From positions 5,456,001 to 5,520,000 of the forward strand of contig NC_061475.1 of the NCBI RefSeq assembly GCF_022581195.2: a stretch of DNA of 64,000 bases. Direction: 5' to 3'. Both the position numbers and the translations under genes were made by a program. The DNA comes from Helicoverpa zea. Lineage: Eukaryota > Arthropoda > Insecta > Lepidoptera > Noctuidae. The notes under the pieces were generated by a model. That model was not told the origin of the DNA. It saw nothing but the letters and a program-made list of their open reading frames with translations, and ran no database searches. Shown here piece after piece: positions 60,040 to 64,000 of the stretch (position 1 is the first letter of the stretch; each line of letters starts with the position of its first letter).

Positions 60040-62688
60040 TGTCGTGTAGTATGCGCTTACGCATAGCGTAGCTTTGATGTTTGCACGAATTTCTTTATGC
60101 CGTGAAAAAGCTGGATTATTGAATTTCGTTTCAAAATAAATAAAAAGAACACGTGTTATTGAAATTTAAAAATCCTGGCCAAATAAAAAAAAGTAAAATA
60201 AAAATATTACTCAATCAGATCATATCGTCTTTAGTACCTACTTTTAGCTTTATAATGTTGTTTGTATGTTATTCTTATTAATAATTTTCAAGTTTCACGA
60301 CTCATTAAAATCTGAAATGGATTTAAAATGGGGACTCAGTATTGGTATGAAACATACTCCAGTATTACGATCGGCATTTTAATAAATCAAGATTCTTTTA
60401 ATATCCAGTCTCCTTAAAGTTCTCTTAATAAAGATAAATAATTAAATCTGCAAAATCTGATCCTGCTTACATAATATATACTGTCTTTTACAATCCAATT
60501 ATACACGTAAAATACTATCATTAGATATAACTATCATTTTAATGAAGTGCATAAAATATCCCCGTTTTTCAGCCTACTTCAAATAAATGAATTTTTACCT
60601 ACCTTTATCCGTGATTAATTAAACTAGCCAATAACAATGCACATGCTACCTACCACTCTATATAAAACCAAACATACAAGTACCCTTCTTTTTTCAAACC
60701 CAGTATATAAAAGAAAAAAAAACAAAACACGGCCTAATCTAAGCCCATCCATCACAGATACAAAAATCAACGCCACAAAGGTTTTACAGAACATTGTATT
60801 ACCTGTGGCTTTTGAACTTGTTGTTGACAGCTATTGTTTCAAGCCTGTCTATGCTTTCAATGCTCTATGTCATTTGATGGATTTCAATTTTACTTTGGTA
60901 TTTGTTTAATGGATATATTCTATCTATTGTTTTGATTACTAGAGATATGTATGTGGCTAATGTCAAAAGTATATAGCTAGTATGCAAATAAACAGATTAC
61001 ATAGAATATTCGGGTATGGAATATGTTCAGATTTTTATTATTTAATTCGGTATTGTAAATATAATATATCTAAATCCCACCAAAAACATTAAATGTAAAA
61101 AAAGCCAGTCCTCTACGCAATAATTCCTCCACCGTAAAAAGTTTTGAGATCGCATAGAAGCCAAGTCCTGTTCAACTTTATTTGTAACAATAAATCAATA
61201 TTTTGTGACTATATCAATAGTTTCATTCACTTTACAATAATATTGACTTGGCCATGAGCACAAGTTAAAAGTTACAGTTAAGTTGACAGGTTACACACAA
61301 ATATGCATACAATGAAACATACAACATATTAACTAACAAAGGGCATAAAATAATGTATCCTCATCGCTGCCACATAATTGGGTCTTCCAAAATATTTAAA
61401 AAGTCCAAAATTAACCATAAAAGATAAAATGCAAAACGTCAAAATATTTTATTGATGTGTTAATTTAAACCGTTCATTTAACACCTTTAAATTCCCATTT
61501 TCAATGAACCCAAAATTCAAATTTCCCTGAGAATAAAAATAATTTACTGTGGCAATTTAAAACCGATCTCCAAAAGGGTTGTTGTGTTTCTATTTTGTAA
61601 TGCACCCTTACACCCATTTAATCTGAATGAAACAAAGGGTAGACGATAAAAATTGACAGCATTCTGTAGAGATCAAATCACGAAATTAATGTGGTATCAA
61701 AATTAACACGAGAGTCGAGTTATTTTTGCCACAGGAAATTATTTTATTTATACGTGAAAAAGTGTATATTTCATACCTATTTTAGAGGAGCATCTAATTA
61801 ATTATCCTTTTTTCAGAAATATTATATGTCAAATATCTTATTACGATTATTAATTTTAAATAAGGACCCCAAAGTTCGTGACGGTACACATGATTATAAT
61901 TAAACTTTTTATCATCAGCCTTTTTATCGTCCAACTACTGGGCACTGGCTGGCCTGTAAAAGACACAATCTTCATTGGACAAAAAATACCAAAATATCGA
62001 TGCCTTTTAACATAAAATACAAAAAAAACAAATACGAAACGTATTGTATACATTTTTATATTATTGTATTTTTTACATTATCAATTTTAAACATTTATAA
62101 GCCATTCCATATCAAACAAAATCCGACAATGGATACTAACAGACTCGTATATTCACAACGAACATTATAAATTACTCATAGTATAAATATTTAACTTCCA
62201 TAATTAAACCAGTCAGTTAATAATATTAATGAAATACAAATAATGATGGCAATACGCTGTAGGTAATATTTACTTGTAAGCCCTCGAGAAAAGTTTTCTA
62301 TATTCGGTTGATTAGTCACATGTTTGAGACCTATTTATGAACTACATATAGACTGAAAAGAACTGGGAAGTAGTGTAAATAGCAGGTATTTTAGCATGCG
62401 TGGGTGTCTTTAAATTAAAGCAGTGGGGTAGTATTTTTGAAAAACTGTACTGTAGCTTAATTAATTGATACTTAATTTCAATAATGATACATTAAAATGA
62501 AAGTCAGTTTAGACCGTTTTTGTTTGCGAACAAATGTGCGAAAAAGTGTCATATTGAAATGCCGCGAGTCCACTGCTAGCATGTGTTTGAGCGCAAAGGT
62601 TTTAGTTTGGTGGACATTTTAGAAGTCATACTCGCACGTATTTATTTTAACTGTTGGATACAGCGAATAGACAAGAAGAAACATTTAT
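60040..62688. other. No recognised feature
   Basis: AT-rich. The 90-codon frame at 60637-60909 has no recognised domain. No repeats recognised. Confidence 0.35.
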
Positions 62689-63621
62689 GTGCGTAACAGC
62701 ACTGCGCGCTTTAGGAAAAATGCTGTGAATCCACGAACTATTTTACTTGATAGAAATATCTACAAAGCAACAAATATGCATCAAAATATTTCCTCTAGAA
62801 AGCTTGCGCACCAATTGGGCGATAGGGCGAAGACAAAGGTGCGCACTATGGCCTCAATTTTAGCCAACGGGTTCAAGCCAAATGAGAAATGTCACCGCTT
62901 GACGGTAGACGAAGCTCTCATGAACCACTTCGGGGCCATAGTCATGGCAGCAAAGTTGTCTGGTGCAAGCGAGGTGGTCCTCATCGGAGACGTGAATCAG
63001 CTACCATATTTGGACAGGGATAACCTTTTTCCATTAAAGTATACCCGTCCATATCTGGTGGCTGGCATCACACAGGAGCTGCTCTGCACCCACCGTAACC
63101 CGATGGATGTGGCCTTCGCACTCAGCGAGATATACTCAGGTATATACTCCTCTAAAACGTCGCTGTCTCATGTTCATTCACTGAGCTTGAAGGGTTTTAC
63201 GGGAGCGCAAATACCGACCACCTCCCAGAACACCCTATTCTTGGTTCATACGCAAGAAGAGAAATCTTCTCTTATTAGCCAGGGATACGGGTCCGGTGAA
63301 GGGTCGCGTACCTTAACCATTCACGAGGCTCAGGGACTGACATACGACAGCGTCGTCATCATAAACACTAAGTCCAGGAAGCTCCAAATTCATGACAGCG
63401 TCTCCCACGCGGTAGTGGCAGTGTCGAGACATACGGCTAGCTGCGTCTACTACACAGATGACGCCGACGATGCCACTGGCCGTTTCATAAAGCGAGCGAT
63501 GGACGCGCCAATAAAAACAGTCGTCGAATACAACCTCAAGACGGCCATGCAACATCGAGACTCCACTGTCATGTTAGCCCTACTAGCACTCGCAAAGTCC
63601 CTAGTCGCTAGCGGGAAATGA
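62689..63621 (+). CDS. Truncated RNA-virus-type SF1 helicase ORF (endogenous viral element)
   Basis: Open frame of 310 codons. Residues from about 37 onward are the C-terminal part of an alphavirus-like superfamily 1 RNA helicase, which unwinds RNA during viral replication. Visible motifs in order: VDEA (motif II, residues 73-76), GDVNQLPY (III, 100-107), THRNP (about 134-138), HEAQGLTYDSV (V, 212-222) and AVVAVSRHT (VI, 241-249). The Walker A motif GxGKS/T and everything before it are missing, so it cannot be a complete helicase. Residues 1-36 come from host DNA left of the insertion point, so the ATG at 62689 is fortuitous. The frame ends about 60 residues after motif VI with TGA and a short 3' UTR; no polymerase domain follows. 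GC content is clearly higher than in its surroundings. The closest group could be virga-, nege- or bromo-like; I cannot decide. Expression as a host protein is possible but unproven. Confidence 0.85.
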   Translation: MRNSTARFRKNAVNPRTILLDRNIYKATNMHQNISSRKLAHQLGDRAKTKVRTMASILANGFKPNEKCHRLTVDEALMNHFGAIVMAAKLSGASEVVLIGDVNQLPYLDRDNLFPLKYTRPYLVAGITQELLCTHRNPMDVAFALSEIYSGIYSSKTSLSHVHSLSLKGFTGAQIPTTSQNTLFLVHTQEEKSSLISQGYGSGEGSRTLTIHEAQGLTYDSVVIINTKSRKLQIHDSVSHAVVAVSRHTASCVYYTDDADDATGRFIKRAMDAPIKTVVEYNLKTAMQHRDSTVMLALLALAKSLVASGK

Positions 63622-63909
63622 GACCAATCCCCAATCCGTTCCTGTCCCAAAATCGTGTTTAACTAAGTTGCCAAAGTCCATGAATATAGTGTTAAGTATT
63701 GTGTAAGTAATAAAAAAAAAAATCTGTATACATATATATATAAATATTAAAATAAAAACGTAAATACGCGGTGGACTCACATAGTCTTAAGACTAGACAT
63801 AAGTTTGTGAGGCCAAGACGGCAAAAAATTATAATTAAATAAAAAAAAATGTAAATAAAAGCGCGGACCCTCAAGTCTGCGGTAAGGCTTTATTAAAAAA
63901 AAAAAAAAA
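62798..63909 (+). mobile_element. Retrocopied insert carrying the helicase, with poly(A) and TSD
   Basis: The insert begins at 62798, inside the open frame, and ends in an A-run of about 19 (63895-63913). A 15-bp direct repeat AAAATATTTCCTCTA flanks it (62783-62797 and 63910-63924; the first A's overlap the poly(A) run). A 5'-truncated RNA copy plus poly(A) plus target duplication is the hallmark of LINE-mediated reverse transcription. The source was a polyadenylated RNA, viral or a transcript of a domesticated viral gene. Confidence 0.82.
63622..63894 (+). other. 3' UTR-like part of the insert with repeated hairpins
   Basis: Contains AATAAA-like signals in A-rich runs near 63707, 63751 and 63838. 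Two structured blocks have a similar design: one starts 'gtaaatacgcggtggact' and holds AGTCTTAAGACT with outer CTCACA/TGTGAG, and one starts 'gtaaataaaagcgcggac' with CGCGGAC pairing to GTCTGCG. The second block looks like a diverged duplicate of the first. Confidence 0.5.
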
Positions 63910-63924
63910 AAAATATTTCCTCTA

Positions 63925-64000
63925 TCCTTTGAAGCAGAAATTCTAATTTTACACAAGCTTAATACAGCGATATGAAATATTGCTTTGATTATTTGATATT
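63925..64000. other. Host flank right of the insert
   Basis: AT-rich sequence continuing the pre-insertion site. No feature. Confidence 0.4.

Noticed and set aside
63313..63650. Minus-strand frames of 80 and 66 codons within the helicase
   Set aside because: Antisense shadows of the helicase frame, which carries all the conserved motifs.

Overview
The window looks like AT-rich, repeat-dense, gene-poor nuclear DNA from a moth, probably a noctuid. The basis is the repeat content: short Helitron-like elements starting TC and ending CTAG (the Lep1 type), a tRNA-headed SINE of the kind described in Helicoverpa, a 5S-rRNA-like SINE, and several lepidopteran-style non-LTR 3' tails ending in short tandem repeats. 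No bacterial operon, rRNA operon, CRISPR array or multi-exon conserved host gene is visible. The species call is inference; the repeat structures are read from the sequence.

Layout. At 1-3.2 kb lie a CpG-rich promoter-like patch, two Helitron-like elements placed head to tail, and a LINE tail. At 3.2-5.9 kb is a complete mariner-type DNA transposon with inverted repeats of about 450 bp and a transposase that reads through without a stop once one 292-bp intron is removed. From 5.9 to 12.5 kb are a PIF/Harbinger-like MITE, a full SINE with a target duplication, a 5S-like SINE and more Helitron remnants. At 12.7-13.1 kb a small two-exon reading frame (84 aa) with three CxxC motifs is the only candidate host gene. 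From 13.5 to 62.7 kb I see no convincing gene. That stretch holds four copies of a 227-bp inverted-repeat element, a 682-bp element with internal tandem repeats, a 203-bp GC-rich MITE, many Helitron/SINE/LINE pieces and some hairpins.

The most notable locus is at the right end. At 62.8-63.9 kb, the C-terminal two thirds of an RNA-virus-type superfamily 1 helicase is joined to a short 3' UTR and a poly(A) run, and the whole is bracketed by a 15-bp direct repeat. This looks like a LINE-mediated retrocopy of a polyadenylated RNA, either a non-retroviral RNA virus or the transcript of a domesticated viral gene. The start of the open frame lies in host DNA outside the insert.

The parts do not form a pathway. 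They are separate layers of mobile DNA. The target duplications on the SINE copies and on the helicase insert show that LINE-type retrotransposition machinery has acted here repeatedly. The near-identical 227-bp elements and the intact mariner point to fairly recent DNA-transposon activity as well.
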